64,000 bases of DNA from Lepus europaeus (GCF_033115175.1 NC_084835.1:56172948-56236947), one strand, 5' to 3'. Counted from the stretch's first letter, positions 1 to 11,890 are shown. Notes: generated from the sequence alone by a model not told the origin. A program made the numbers and translations.

Positions 1-320
1 TTTAAATTTATTTACTTGAAAGTCAGAGTTACACAGAGAGAGGAGAGGCAGAGAGAGAGAGGTCTTCCATTGGCTGGTTCACTCCCCAGTTGGCTGCAAT
101 GGCTGGAGCTGTTCCAGTCTGAAGCCAGGAACCAGGAGCTTCCTCCAGGTCTCCCATGAGGGCACAGGGGCCCAAAGACTTGGGCCATCTTCTACTGCTT
201 TCCCAGGCCATAGCAGAGAGCTGGATCAGAAGTGGAGCAGCCAGGACTCAAACTGGTGCCCTTAGGGGACGCTGGCACTGTAGGCGGCAGCTTTACCTGC
301 TATGCCACAGCACCAGCCCC
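1..320 (-). repeat. C-SINE (-), cut by the window edge
   Basis: Lagomorph C-SINE with AAAGTCAGAGTTACACAGAG, CTTCCTCCAGGTCTCCCATG and an end at CAGCACCAGCCCC. Internal box-B-like sequence on the minus strand betrays its tRNA origin. Confidence 0.9.
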
Positions 321-468
321 AGGAACCCAACTTCTTGAGCCACTGTCTGCTTTCTCTCAGGGGGTGTATTAGCAGGAAGCTAGGCTTAAGAGTGGAGCCA
401 GGCATTCTGACATGGTATGTGGGCTTCCCAACTGGCATCTTAACTACCAGGCTAAATTCCTGCCCCTG
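321..468 (-). repeat. Older C-SINE (-), 3' part only
   Basis: Diverged head half; the preceding SINE appears inserted into it. Confidence 0.6.
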
Positions 469-520
469 AAAGTCGAAGTTTAGATGTGAATATGTAACTT
501 TTATAACGTCAAAATTTATG

Positions 521-882
521 AGGGGCGGGCATTGTAGTACGGTGGTCAAGCTGCCTGCTGAGGCACCTGCAGCCTATATCAGAGTACCTGGATTTGAGTC
601 CCTGCTCTGCTTCTAATTCTGCTTCCTGCTAATGTACACCATGGGAGATAGCTGCTGATGGCTCAGATACATAGGTCCCTGCCACCCCGTGGGAAACCTG
701 ATGGAGTTCTTATTGCCTGACTTCGTGAAATTCTGGGCTCCTGCGCTGACCTGGCCTGGCCTGGACCAGCCCTGGCTATTGCAGGCATTGGGGCAGTAAA
801 CCAGAGGATGGAAGATTCTCTCCCCCTCTCCCTTTCGTTCTCTTTCTCTCTCTCTGCCTTTCAGATAAAAAATAATTATAAT
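521..882 (+). repeat. Older C-SINE (+), full length
   Basis: GGGGCGGGCATTGTAGTACG head; tail GCCTTTCAGATAAAAAATAA. Confidence 0.85.
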
Positions 883-1376
883 ATATGATTCTTGTAATTG
901 TTTTACACTGTGTTTCTAACAAGGTATTTTTTTAAAAAGGCACTTTATGGGATGAATTGCTAAAACTGTGATCTCAAATCTTTCAGTTTTGTGTTGATAA
1001 TACAGTGATAATTTCCAAAGATTAACGAATAAGAACAATTTGAGAATTAATCTTAACATATTTGATGGCTTTTTTTATAGTAACATATATTTAAAATAAG
1101 TACTTTTAAAGAGTGTGCTTACTAATCTATTTATCAAAAAGCACTGATATGGTTTAAGTAACTAGATAACTTGATAATTCTGCCAGTTTTCTCAGAAGCT
1201 AGTGATGGAACTAGGAGTGTACTTGTATTCCCAGGCTTGTGATATGCTGAGACATTACCAAATTAATTCTATTTAGTTTCATATATGTTTATTATTTAGT
1301 ATATTTTTCAATAAAAGTAGTTTTATGTTGGCCTAACAATATGTAATATGATGTAACCTTCTGTTTATATTGTCAG
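883..1376 (+). other. CEP76 intron, single-copy
   Basis: AT-rich; no repeat or conserved frame recognised. Confidence 0.6.
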
Positions 1377-1562
1377 GTGATGGAACTAGAATGGCTGATT
1401 CAACAACAATGTTGTCAATAAGTGATCCCATCCATATGGTGCTAATCAAAACAGACATATTTGGTGAGACCACTTTAGTAGCATCCTATTTTCTGGAATG
1501 GCGATCGGTTTTGGGCTCAGAAAATGGAGTGACCAATCTAACGGTGGAACTTATGGGTGTAG
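1377..1562 (+). CDS. CEP76: CEP76 coding exon, residues ~174-236
   Basis: 186 bp, acceptor TGTCAG and donor GTATGA. The exon starts in codon 174 (second base) and ends after the first base of codon 236. It encodes the stretch with DGTRMADSTTMLSISD and ends ELMGV. By family knowledge this is the second half of the C2 domain. The upstream sequence 1-1376 is intron holding three SINE pieces. Confidence 0.97.
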
Positions 1563-1770
1563 GTATGATGATTAGTATCCCTGTTATCTTTTTATATTCG
1601 TAATTTCTTCCAAAATTCATTTTCTATCTTTAAAATGGCTCTTAGACCAAGAGGAAAACCTATAAAACAGAATTTCACTGGAATTACAGTTGGTTTTCAG
1701 TCCAGTTGTAGTCTTGGGGAAGGTCTGAAAGAATAATATTAGTGTAGCACTTCACAGCCAGAGTAGCCTT

Positions 1771-1815
1771 TTTTTTTTTTATTATTTTTATTTTTTGACA
1801 GGCAGAGTGGATAGT

Positions 1816-1847
<32 letters not shown>

Positions 1848-2121
1848 TCTTCCTTTTTGCCGTTGGTTCACCCTCCAATGGCCGCTGCGGCCGGCGCATC
1901 TCGCTGATCCGAAGCCAGGAGCCAGGTGCTTCTCCTGGTCTCCCATGGCGGGTGCAGGGCCCAAGGACTTGGGCCATCCTCCACTGCCTTCCCGGGCCAT
2001 AGCAGAGAGCTGGCCTGGAAGAGGGGCAACCGGGATAGAATCCGGCGCCCCAACCGGGACTAGAACCCGGTGTGCCGGTGCCGCAAAGCAGAGGATTAGC
2101 CTGTTAAGCCACAGCGCTGGC
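1771..2121 (-). repeat. Young C-SINE (-), full length with TSD
   Basis: Flanked by CCAGAGTAGCCTT at 1758-1770 and 2122-2134, a perfect 13-bp TSD. CpG-rich head retained. It lies about 200 bases downstream of a CEP76 exon. Confidence 0.95.
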
Positions 2122-2192
2122 CCAGAGTAGCCTTAAAGGGAAAAAGTTTTTTTTCTTTTTCAGGAAAGTCAATATAAAATTTTGAGAGTTTT

Positions 2193-2539
2193 GGCCGGCG
2201 CCGCGGCTCACTAGGCTAATCCTCCTTGCGGCGCCAGCACACCGGGTTCTAGTCCCGGTCGGGGCACCGATCCTGTCCCGGTTGCCCCTCTTCCAGGCCG
2301 GCTCTCTGCTGTGGCCAGGGAGTGCAGTGGAGGATGGCCCAAGTGCTTGGGCCCTGCACCCCATGGGAGACCAGGAGAAGCACCTGGCTCCTGCCATCGG
2401 ATCAGCGCGGTGCGCCGGCCGCAGCGCGCCTACCGCGGCGGCCATTGGAGGGTGAACCAACGGCAAAAGGAAGACCTTTCTCTCTGTCTCTCTCTCACTG
2501 TCCACTCTGCCTGTCAAAAAATAATAATAATAATAATAA
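2193..2539 (+). repeat. Young C-SINE (+), full length
   Basis: GGCCGGCGCCGCGGCTCACT head; the tail has become an (AAT)n microsatellite. Only 60 bases from the oppositely oriented young copy at 1771, so the pair forms a large inverted repeat. Confidence 0.95.
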
Positions 2540-3296
2540 AATTGAGGGTTTAAATTTTTTTCAAGTGTATTTTATTAAATATAAATGATAAATAAGATTT
2601 TTTGATACACACACATTACACATGCACCTAAAAAACTTCCTCTTTCCAGCTTGCCCTGGAATTCAAACGCATCTCCATGAGTACTGATAGTTCTTGCAGA
2701 ATGCAGAATAGATGTTCTCCAGTGAGGCTTGGAAGAGGTGGTAACTTACTCAATGTCAGTATTAATGAATTACATTCTTTGAAAAAAAAAATGACATCTA
2801 TTTTATTTACCATTGTCGTCTTAGAATCTTTCAAACTTCCTGCTATATTTTTGCTAATAAAATTAAAAAGCAAAATTTACTGATATTTTATGCCTAACAT
2901 ACAGTGGAATTTCTTTAATATTGAAACCTAGTCACAGTTAATTCTGGCCAGTGTGCAGCATAGCCTTAGTTATTTAAATTTTATTAAGTAAGTCCTAGAA
3001 AGTGGTTTTCCTTAAATAATAAGAAGAGAAAAAAGTTTATTTATGTTTAGGATATTTGCTTTCAAAAAGATAATTTGTTTGTTTCTAAAAATGGGCCTAA
3101 CATAAGAATCACCACAGTAATGACTCAAAAATAAACTTATACTGATTCACTAAAAAATAATAGTCTGGGATGAGGTATATTTTCTGATTCTTTTAAGTTC
3201 AGGTGTATATTGAAAATTTGTGCTTACATGTGAATATAAGGGAAGGAGTAAATGGGGGTGAACAGGAGCTACCACGTGAAGGCTCCTAAAAGGTTT
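2540..3296 (+). other. CEP76 intron, single-copy
   Basis: AT-rich; a short frame near 2677-2883 has no recognisable similarity. Nothing else seen. Confidence 0.6.
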
Positions 3297-3412
3297 ATGG
3301 ACAATGCATGTTAGGAACTATGCATGGATTTCAATTTTGTTTTGGCACCAAAATAAACTTATCTTTTAATTTCATTTTTCCATGAGTTTTTTGAAGTATC
3401 CTCGTATAAGAC
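3297..3412. mobile_element. Short mariner-derived (MITE-like) relic
   Basis: It contains AACTATGCATGGATTTCAA, GGCACCAAAATAAACTTAT and a terminal CATGAGTTTTTTGAAGTA stretch. These resemble the end of the mariner at 31215 read in either direction. It lies within a CEP76 intron. Confidence 0.55.
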
Positions 3413-3814
3413 AGAGGATACTTTGTTGTTTTTGTCCCCAGAGAAGATGGGATGAGGTGTTAGCAGTTGCTTTTCTTTTGTATTTAATGTAAATCTGGTT
3501 GATATTATGCATTTATGGATGTTAAAAATTAAGAATTTCATATCCTTTAGATCAGAAAACTTCCTTAAAATGTTTATTAGAAAGCCTAAGAACATAATTA
3601 ATCTCATTATAACTAGATGAAGCTTTGTACAAAATAAAAACTAATTTGACCTTATTAATTTTTAATATGACTATTAAAGGGAATGTTGAATTTTATTTTT
3701 ATCCATATAAATAGTAAATCACCAAGTTCCAAATTATTTTAATTATGCTTTCCTTGACTAAAATATACATAGTATTAAACTTCTGAAGTTCTAAATATTT
3801 ATTTATATTTATAG

Positions 3815-3912
3815 GCACAGAATCAAAAGTTTCTGTGGGAATTTTAAATATAAAACTTGAAATGTACCCACCACTCAATCAAACCTTATCTCAAGAAGTA
3901 GTGAACACACAG
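3815..3912 (+). CDS. CEP76: CEP76 coding exon, residues ~236-268
   Basis: 98 bp between acceptor TTATAG and donor GTAAAT. It begins with TESKVSVGILNIKLEMYPP and ends EVVNTQ at a codon boundary. It closes the C2 region and starts the linker to the TGL domain. There is no difference from the human protein that I can recall. Confidence 0.97.
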
Positions 3913-4659
3913 GTAAATAACCCTGAGTTTTTCTTCTTTGTGTATTTGTTCTCATAGAAGTAGTTTTACCTGTTGATCCTAGAAATACTCTCAGAAAATT
4001 ACCATATTACTTTTTAGATTAGCACTCAAAGATTGATGAAAGGAGTGAAAAAGAAACTTTTAAAGACAATTATTTTTCTAGGGTTGTCTGTTCCAGTTTG
4101 GGAAGCACAATGAGCATTTACTGAACACAAGAACTACAACATTAGAATTATAAAGCTGGGGGAGATAAAGGAGTATGGGGACAGCATCAGTGGAGGGGGT
4201 TGACCTCAGGTTGTTTCTACTCTGTATTCTCAGCATTTGACACTTCTGGAATGTTTATAGAGGCTTTCTTTCCTAATTCCACTGTCTCTGAAGAATTACT
4301 TTCTTCCTGGGTCTTGTAAGATCAGCAGGTCTTTTCATCTCTGTTTAGTGCTGGCCATTCTGTAGTTAGCAGGTTATAATTACTTGCTGCCTTGTTGGGA
4401 TGGCACACTGGTGGAATGATTCTCCTGAATTACAAACTTTGGTCCTGACACTGTATCTTCACTCCATTCTGCCTCATAGTGTTTTTTTTTTTTTTTTTTT
4501 TAATGGTCCTGTAGTTACTTAGTGTTAGACTGCTAGTGCTTCTTCCCAAGGCAAGCAGTATCCTGTCCTATTTTCCTGAAACTTCCTCTTTCTTCCTGTT
4601 ACAAATTGTTCCTTTAATCTCTCGCCATCTGAACTGTGGGTGACATACATGTGTGTGTT

Positions 4660-4845
4660 TTTTCAGAAAGTTGGTGGAAAAATGGAATTAATTAAGTTGA
4701 AATTCATGTATAGTTTTTTAATAATATGCATTTTTCATGATCTTGTTGAAGACCCACATATGCATGGATTTCAGAATTTTTTGCACCCAAATAAACTTAT
4801 CCTTTAACCCCATTTTCTACTAACTTTGAAGTATCCTTGCACATT
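4660..4845. mobile_element. Mariner-derived MITE, two joined or overlapping copies
   Basis: CAGAAAGTTGGTGGAAAAAT and CATTTTTCATGATCTTGTTG form imperfect inverted ends around a core of about 95 bp. It is followed by ATATGCATGGATTTCAGAA and TAACTTTGAAGTATCC from a second copy. Confidence 0.55.
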
Positions 4846-5154
4846 TGAAAACGTATATGAGAAACTTTGATATTACTCAAGTAGATAATCATATCCATAT
4901 GTGTGCATGCATATACGTGTATGAATTTTAATCATGTTACTTATATAATATCTAAATTTTAAACATTTGGGTTCTTTTTTGATGTAACTTTTATTGACCA
5001 ATAAATGAGTTCTTAAGCTTAAAATTGTTTCGTAAACATTTTCTCATGTTTCTTCTGTCATCCACTAAAGTATAAGTTTGTTGTAGTTCTGATATATAAA
5101 GTTTCTGATTTTGCAGATTTTCTCTTTAAAATGATACTGTTGATAAATTTTTTG

Positions 5155-6150
5155 TCAGAAATATTTATTGATCTTAAGCAGATGGTTAACAAGTGCTAGG
5201 CACTGTTCCAGATGCTGGAGATACTGCTTGCTCTCAAGGAGCTTAGATTCTGGCAGGAAGACAAACAATAAACTAGGCAGTGTTAGGTAGAGAATTATTA
5301 TAGGGTGATGTGTGTGACAGAGTGGTTAATGGGAGGCTAATTTTTTTTTTAATTTATTTATTTAATTTGAAAGAGTTATGGAGAGGCAGAGAGAAAGAAA
5401 GAGGTGTCTTTCACCTGCTGGTCTGCTCCCCTAATGGCCAGGGCTTGGGCCAGGCTGAAGCCAGGAGTCGGGAGCTTCACCTGGGTCTTCCACATGGGTG
5501 CAGGGGCCCAAAGACTTGGGCCATCTTCTACTGCTTTCTCAGACACATAGACGGGGAGCAGGATCAAAGTGGAGCAGTCAGGATTCGAACTGGCGCCCAT
5601 ATGGGATGCCAGCACTGCAGGCGGTGGCTTTACCCACTAGGCCTCAGCACAAGCCCCTCGGAGGCTTGGTTTAAATCAAATGATTGGGGTAGGGAAAGAT
5701 CTGAATGCAGGAAGCAACCAGCTAGGCAAAGATTGGGCCTCAGTCAGCATTCCAGGTAACAGGAACCACTGAGAGCAAAAGGCCCTATGTGGGAAGCAAA
5801 ACCCTATGGGTGGCTGGAGTGTGGTCATGGATGGGGACTGTAGAAAATGAGACAGGGCCAGACCTTGCAGGCCAGGGCATATAGTTTGCAGTGTGGTGAA
5901 AGAAGATTAAAAGTGTTTTAAACAAGGGAATGACAAAATATGATTTCTTTAATTTTCTATCTTGAAAGAAAAGATCACTCTGACTACTGTATGGAGACTT
6001 GATTGTACTGAGTACCTGTAGAAACAGGGAGGTAATGAAGTTCTTACAGACAAGAGATGATGGGGTTCAGATGAGGACAGTGATGGAGAGACATAGATTT
6101 GCTACATTTGTTGTCATTAGGCGAATGAATAGAGATTGAAAATGTATTTT
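5155..6150 (+). repeat. Ancient mammalian interspersed repeat (L2-type by recollection), split by a SINE
   Basis: Outside the SINE at 5341-5657 the text reads like a widespread old repeat: TGCTAGGCACTGTTCCAGAT, CAAGGAGCTTAGATTCTGGC, GCATTCCAGGTAACAGGAAC and GATCACTCTGACTACTGTAT. The family name is uncertain. Confidence 0.5.
5341..5657 (-). repeat. C-SINE (-), full length
   Basis: Splits the L2-type repeat; flanks GGGAGGCTA and GGAGGCTT suggest a short TSD. Confidence 0.9.
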
Positions 6151-6166
6151 TTTTTTTTATTTCAAG

Positions 6167-6295
6167 CTTGCTTTGGAACGTCAGAAAACTGCAGAGAAAG
6201 AGCGACTGTTTCTTGTATATGCTAAGCAGTGGTGGAGAGAATATTTGCAAATTCGTCCCTCACACAACTCACGGCTGGTTAAGATTTTTGCACAG
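6167..6295 (+). CDS. CEP76: CEP76 coding exon, residues ~269-311
   Basis: 129 bp, exactly 43 codons. The acceptor follows a T-rich tract (TTTCAAG) and the donor is GTTTGT, a weaker donor than the others in this gene. It encodes a charged segment (ERQKTAEKERLF) and the aromatic motif KQWWREY. The following intron, 6296-13282, is the longest here and contains about ten SINEs. Confidence 0.97.
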
Positions 6296-6604
6296 GTTTG
6301 TAAATTATGTTAGGAAAGCTTCATGCCTGTATTTGAGCTTTACTGTTATACATGTAAGTTTAATTTAATTATAAAGAGTATTCAGACAGATGAAAGTTTA
6401 CTTGTAAAATAAATAATGATTATGTAATACTCTTATACTGAGTGGTATAATATAATCTTTTATTGTACTTTTGATTTTAATTACTGTGTTTTTAAACCTT
6501 TTGTGAATATATTTGATTTGAAGTAGTTGTTTAACTTAGAATATATCCTAAATACCTAGAATGAAATAATTAACCACTTCAACACTTTTATATGTAAGAT
6601 CAAT

Positions 6605-6627
6605 TTGTGTGTGTGTGTGTGTGTGTC
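6605..6627. repeat. (GT)n microsatellite
   Basis: About 11 GT units in the long CEP76 intron. Confidence 0.9.
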
Positions 6628-6904
6628 TACTTTTTGGAGCAGGGTGGGAATGGCAATTTTTTGAAGCAAACAATTTTATATAATAATCCTGTGTAACAAA
6701 GATCTCCTAGCCAGTGACCAATGATTTTGCTTTGGTGTTTCAACAGTATGTCTCTGCCTGTTTTTCTCAGGACTTAAGCCTGTTTTCTCTCTTCAACAAA
6801 CATAAAATATATGACAAGAGTCATATATTTTTGAAAACTTTTGAAGAACATTCAAATATTTTATATGTATTCAGCCTCATTTTGATGATTTTATATAATT
6901 TTAC

Positions 6905-7175
6905 TTATTTTCATTTTTTGTTTGAAAGGAGACAAAGGGACAAACACTGGTTCACACCCCAAATGCCCACAACAACCAGGCTGAAATCAGGAGCCTGGAA
7001 CTCAATATGGCTCTTTCATGAGTGTGGTGGGACCCAGGTATTTGAGCCATCTTCTCGCTCTCAGGGTGACATTTAACAGGAAGCTGGGTTGGAAGTAGAA
7101 TTGACAGGACTTGGACCAAGTACTCCCATATGGCATGCAGATGTTGCACACAGTGACTTAATTGACCAAATCCTT
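6905..7175 (-). repeat. Old C-SINE (-)
   Basis: Diverged; GGTTCACACCCCAAATGCCC start region and TTGACCAAATCCTTG end. Confidence 0.7.
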
Positions 7176-8077
7176 GTGTCAGATGTGTGTTCTGTAGATG
7201 CTTTCATATCAGTATAGTATAGAATTACTTTGTCTTATGTTTGTAGCTTTACCCTGCTTTCCTCCAGATTTTGGAACAGGCTAAAAATGGTTCAGTTTCT
7301 AGTTGAGGAACTTGGAAACAGTAGACTCTAGCTACTGGTGGGAATGAAGGAAACGTCTCCAAACCTTCTGGCAGCAATGTCTGCTAGTCATTGCATGACC
7401 AGGTAGGCAAGGAATCCAGGACCAGGAGGAGGGAAAGAAAGGTGGTGACAGATCAAAGAAAAGGAAGAAGTTGATAGGCTGCTGAGGAAATTATAGAATT
7501 GGGATTTTCTTCTGGGGAGTATTACTTCAACACATTTCCTGTCTCTCAGAATTCATTATGAGAAGATTTGAACCACATAAGGCCATTTTGTCTCAAATTT
7601 TTAACACGGAAGATTGTCAACTGGCCAGGCGTTGCCTCTTTTCATAAACAACATGAAGGATAGAGACATAAAGATCTTTCTCTAAGATTGAAAAGCAACT
7701 CAGTTGTATAGTATATATTAAATTGTGCTTTTTGACTGGTGCCTTTTCGGTTTATGCCACCTCTTTCCCCATACATAGAATAGGTAAAATGCTTATCTTA
7801 CTTGGATTTCTTGAGTTGTTTCTTGCTACTTCTTCCTGTACTTGACCATTTAAGGAAATTAAGAAACAACTGTTCCATTAGTTAATCTAATTATAATTAT
7901 ATTGATTATATAGTTAATAATAGTTCCTATAACTAATTATATAATTAGTCTCAAATCAAAAAATTATTATACATAGTCTGAAAAAGAATTTCCAGTATGT
8001 CCATGCTCAAGAGGACATAAATTTACAGTACTGTTTTCTAGTAGAACTTGCTGTGATAATAGAAATGTTCTGTATTT
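7176..8077 (+). other. CEP76 intron, single-copy
   Basis: No recognisable element; AT-rich with a run of ATTATA-like repeats at about 7880-7960. Confidence 0.55.
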
Positions 8078-8089
8078 AAAAGTACTTTA

Positions 8090-8454
8090 GGCCGGCGCCG
8101 TGGCTTAACAGGCTAATCTTCCGCCTTGAGGTGTCAGCACACCGGGTTCTAGTCCCGGTTGGGGCGCCGGATTCTATCCTGGTTGCCCCTCTTCCAGGCC
8201 AGCTCTCTGCTATGGCCCGGGAAGGCAGTGGAGGATGGCCCAAGTCCTTGGGCCCTGCACCCGCATGGGAGACCAGGAGAAGCACCTGGCTCCTGGCTTC
8301 GGATCAGCGAGATGTGCCGGCCGCAGTGGCCATTGGAGGGTGAACCAACGGCAAAAAGGAGGACCTTTCTCTCTCTCTCTCTCTCTCACTATCCACTCTG
8401 CCTGTCAAAAATAAATAAATAAATAAAGATACGTTTTTTAAAAAATAAATAAAT
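8090..8454 (+). repeat. Young C-SINE (+), full length with TSD
   Basis: TSD AAAAGTACTTTA at 8078-8089 and 8455-8466. The tail holds AAATA repeats interrupted by GATACG. Confidence 0.95.
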
Positions 8455-8480
8455 AAAAGTACTTTAAAAAGTTCATGGAT

Positions 8481-9076
8481 GGGGCCAGCATTGTGGCACA
8501 GCAGGTTAAGCTGCCACCTGGGATGCTGACATCCTATATGGGCAGCAGTTCAACTCTGCTTCTGATCCAGCTCCCTTTTAATGCACCTGAGAAAGCAGCA
8601 GAAGGTGGCCCAAGTATTTTTGGGCCCCTGTCACTCACATGGGAATCCCAGATGGAGTTCCAGGCTCCTGACTTCCAGCTGTCCCAGCCCCAGCCATTGC
8701 AGCCATTTGGGGAGTGAACCAGCTGATGGAAGATTTCTTTGTCTCTCTGTTTCTTTTTTCTTTTTTCTTTTTCTTCCTTCCTTCCTTCCCCCCCCCCCCC
8801 ATTGGTTCATCCTCCAATGGCCGCTGCGGCCGGCGCACCGCGCTGATCCGATGGCAGGAGCCAGGTGCTTATCCTTGGTCTCCCATGCGGGCACAGGGCC
8901 CAAGAACCTAGGCCATCCTCCACTGCACTCCCGGGCCACAGCAGAGAGCTGGACTGGAAGAGGAGCAACCGGGACTAAAACCCGGTGTGCCGGCGCCGCA
9001 AGGCAGAGGATTAGCCTATTGAGCTGCGGCGCCGGCCCTCTCTATTTCTTAAATAAATAAATCTTAAAAAACAATT
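8481..9076 (+). repeat. C-SINE (+) interrupted by a younger (-) copy
   Basis: Head and body 8481-about 8755, tail resumes at 9039-9076 (CTCTCTATTTCTTAAATAAA). CTCTCTGTTTCTTTT is repeated on both sides of the guest element. Confidence 0.85.
8755..9038 (-). repeat. Young C-SINE (-) nested in another SINE
   Basis: Body from ATTGGTTCATCCTCCAATGG to GCGGCGCCGGCCC. Its usual GA-tract is replaced by a T/C-rich stretch with a run of about 11 C. Confidence 0.85.
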
Positions 9077-9085
9077 TCATGAAAA

Positions 9086-9394
9086 GAGCAGGCATTTGTT
9101 GCATCAGTTGAGTCACCACTTACAATGCCTGCATCCCATATTGGAGTTCCTGGTTAAACTCCTGGTTCCTCTGCTTCTAATCCAGCTTTCTGCTAATGTG
9201 TACTCTGGAAGGAAGCATATAGATGATGGCTGAAGTATGTGTGTCCCTGCCTCCCACATGGGAGAACTATATTGAGTTATGAGCCCCTGGCTGTTGCCCA
9301 GCCCAGCCCTGGCTGTTTTGGCCACCTGAGAGTAAACCAGCAAATATCTCTTTCTGTCCTCTCTCTCTCTCTCTCTCTCTCAAATAAAAAATGG
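9086..9394 (+). repeat. Older C-SINE (+)
   Basis: AGCAGGCATTTGTTGCATCA head; CTCTCTCTCAAATAAAAAAT tail. Confidence 0.8.
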
Positions 9395-9404
9395 AAACAA
9401 AAAC

Positions 9405-9533
9405 AAAACTTTGGAATCCATGCATGTGAGGGCTTCTAAGATTCATGAAAAATCTATAGATTTCAAAATTTTCTTGTACCAAAATATGCATCTAAAAGAT
9501 GTTTTTCCCAAACTTTTTGAAGTGTCCTCATGT
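9405..9533. mobile_element. Mariner-derived MITE relic
   Basis: It shares GATTTCAAAATTTTCTTGTA and AAACTTTTTGAAGTGTCC with the relics at 3.3 and 4.7 kb. It sits directly after an older (+) SINE. Confidence 0.5.
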
Positions 9534-9609
9534 GCTATCTACTATGTAGTCCCTATCTATGTATTAAGAAATCAAAATGTGACTAATGTCACTAAAAGGA
9601 ACTGAAATT

Positions 9610-9852
9610 TATTTCTTATTTTTTGAGACAGAGAACTCACCGAATGCCCGTAACAGCCAGAGCTGGGCCAGACTGAAGCCAGGAGGCAAGAACTCTATCT
9701 GGCTCTTCATGTGGGTGACAGGAACCCACTCGCTTAAGCCATCACTGCTGCCTCCCGGAGTCTGTATTAGCAGGAAGCTAATCAAGCCTAAGCACTCTGA
9801 TATAGGATGCAAGTATCTCATCTGGCATCATAATGGCTAGGCCAAATGCCTA
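9610..9852 (-). repeat. Older C-SINE (-)
   Basis: Short GA-tract; ends TGGCTAGGCCAAATGCC. Confidence 0.75.
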
Positions 9853-9889
9853 CACTGAACTGATTTTTAAAATTTTATTAGGGTCAGCG

Positions 9890-10228
9890 TGTGGTATGGT
9901 GGGTTGGGCTACCACCTGCAATGCTGGCATCCCACATAGGCGCCGGTTTGAGTCCCGGCTGCTCCGCTTCCTATCCAGCTCCCTGCTAATGCACCTGAGA
10001 AAGCAGCAGAGTATGGCTCAAGTGCTTGGGCCCTTGGATCCATGTGGGAGTCCTAGATAGAGCTCCTGGCTCCTGGCTTCAGCCTGGTCCAGCCCTGGCT
10101 GTTGCAGCCATTTGATGCATAAACCAGCAGTTGGAGGATCTCTCTCTTCCCTCCCTCCCTCTACCCTCCCCTCCCTTCCCTTCTGTGTAACTCTGCCTTT
10201 CAAATAAATAAAATTAATCTTTTTAAAA
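9890..10228 (+). repeat. C-SINE (+), full length
   Basis: GGGTCAGCGTGTGGTATGGT head, CCCTCC-rich tract instead of CT repeats, AAATAAATAAAATT tail. Confidence 0.85.
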
Positions 10229-10369
10229 ACTTTGTTTCATTTTAAATAATTAAATCTTAAAAAGACACATAAGGTTAATGACTTAACTGGTTGAAATAGT
10301 GAATTTTCATGACGTTTAAATAACTTTTAGAGATATATTTAAATAATACTAGAAATATTGCTATAATTT

Positions 10370-10625
10370 GGGCCGGTTCTGTGGTGTAGTGGGTAAAGCC
10401 GCTGCCTGCAGTGACAGCATCCTATGTGGGTGCCGTTTCAAGACCGGGCCGCTCCACTTCCGATCTAGCTCTCTGCTATGGCCTGGGAAAGCAGTATAAG
10501 AGGACCCAACTCCTTGGGCCCCTGCACCTGCATGGGAGACCCGGAAGAACTTCCTGGCTCCTGGCTTTGGATCGGCGCAGCTCTGACTGTTGTGGCCAAT
10601 TATGGAGTGAACCAAGAGATGGAAG

Positions 10626-10667
<42 letters not shown>

Positions 10668-10724
10668 GCCTCTCCTCTCTGTGTAACTCTGACTTTCAAA
10701 TAAATAAATAAATCTTTAAAAAAA
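10370..10724 (+). repeat. C-SINE (+), full length
   Basis: GGGCCGGTTCTGTGGTGTAG head; (CT)n of about 18 units at 10629-10664. Confidence 0.9.
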
Positions 10725-11066
10725 GAGAACTATTGCGATAATGAAACGTAAAATTGTCTTATATTATGAGATTTCACTGTTGATGATTGACTTGGGTGAA
10801 TATATCCACTTTTTATGTCCTCATCCCTTTCTTGTCTGTTAGTGGATTTGTAACAATAGAACTATCCCATACAGGAACTGAGTTTATTACCTTAATCTTT
10901 ATCAAGAATCTAGAGAATTACCAAGGTCATTATACTTAATCCATTTTTCTGTTCCGCCTTTGGTAGCCGAATTTGTTGTGGTACAATGGTAACTCATTTA
11001 ATGATCCCTTTTGAAATTTTTAGTATAAGAAGTTTTAAAGTAAGTTTTAGAAATTGAACTTTAAGA

Positions 11067-11438
11067 GGCCGGTGCCGCGGCTCACTAGGCTAATCCTCCG
11101 CCTTGCGGCGCCGGCACACCGCGGCGCCGGCACACTGGGTTCTAGTCCCAGTCGGGGCGCCGGATTCTGTCCTGGTTGCCCCTCTTCCAGGCCAGCTCTC
11201 TCCTGTGGCCAGGGAAGTGCAGTGGAGGATGGCCCAAGTGCTTGGGCCCTGCACCTGCATGGGAGACCAGGATAAGTACCTGGCTCCTGCCATCGGATCA
11301 GCGCGGTGCGCCGGCCGCAGCGCGCCAGCCACAGCAGCCATTGGAGGGTGCACCAACGGCAAAGGAAGACCTTTCTCTCTGTCTCTCTCTCTCTCTCACT
11401 GTCCACTCTGCCTATCAAAAAAAAAAAAAAGAAAGAAA
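11067..11438 (+). repeat. Young C-SINE (+) with TSD and a 16-bp internal duplication
   Basis: TSD AGAAATTGAACTTTAAGA before (11049-11066) and after the tail. GCGGCGCCGGCACAC is tandemly repeated at 11105-11136. Confidence 0.95.
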
Positions 11439-11456
11439 GAAATTGAACTTTAAGAT

Positions 11457-11513
11457 CATCTCTATCTCTTTCTCTCTCACTATCCACTCTGCCTGTCCAA
11501 AAAAAAAAAAAAA
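11457..11513 (+). repeat. C-SINE (+) tail fragment
   Basis: Only CTCACTATCCACTCTGCCTG and an A-run remain, indicating strong 5' truncation. Confidence 0.7.
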
Positions 11514-11524
11514 TCACTAAATTT

Positions 11525-11890
11525 GGGGCCAGCGTCATGGCATATTAGGCTAAGACACCGCCTACAATGCTGGCATTCCATATGGGTGCCAATTCATTTC
11601 CAGCTGCTCTACTTCTGTTCTAGCTCCCTGCTACTGGCCTAGAAAAAGCAGTGAAAGAATGGCCCAAGTGTTTAGGCCCCTGCCACCCATGTGGAAAACC
11701 CAGATGAAGCTTCTGGCTTCGGCCTAGCCCAGCCCTGGCCATTGCAGCCATCTGGGGAATAAACCAATGGATCGAAGATTGATCTCTCTCTTTTCTCTCT
11801 CTCTCTCTCTCTTTCTTTTTCTCTCTATCACTCTCTCTCTCTGTAACTCTGACTTTCAAAATAAATAAATATTTAATAAGTAAATAGAAA
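11525..11890 (+). repeat. C-SINE (+), full length with TSD
   Basis: ATCACTAAATTT at 11513-11524 and 11893-11904. It landed in the A-run of the preceding tail fragment. Confidence 0.9.
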
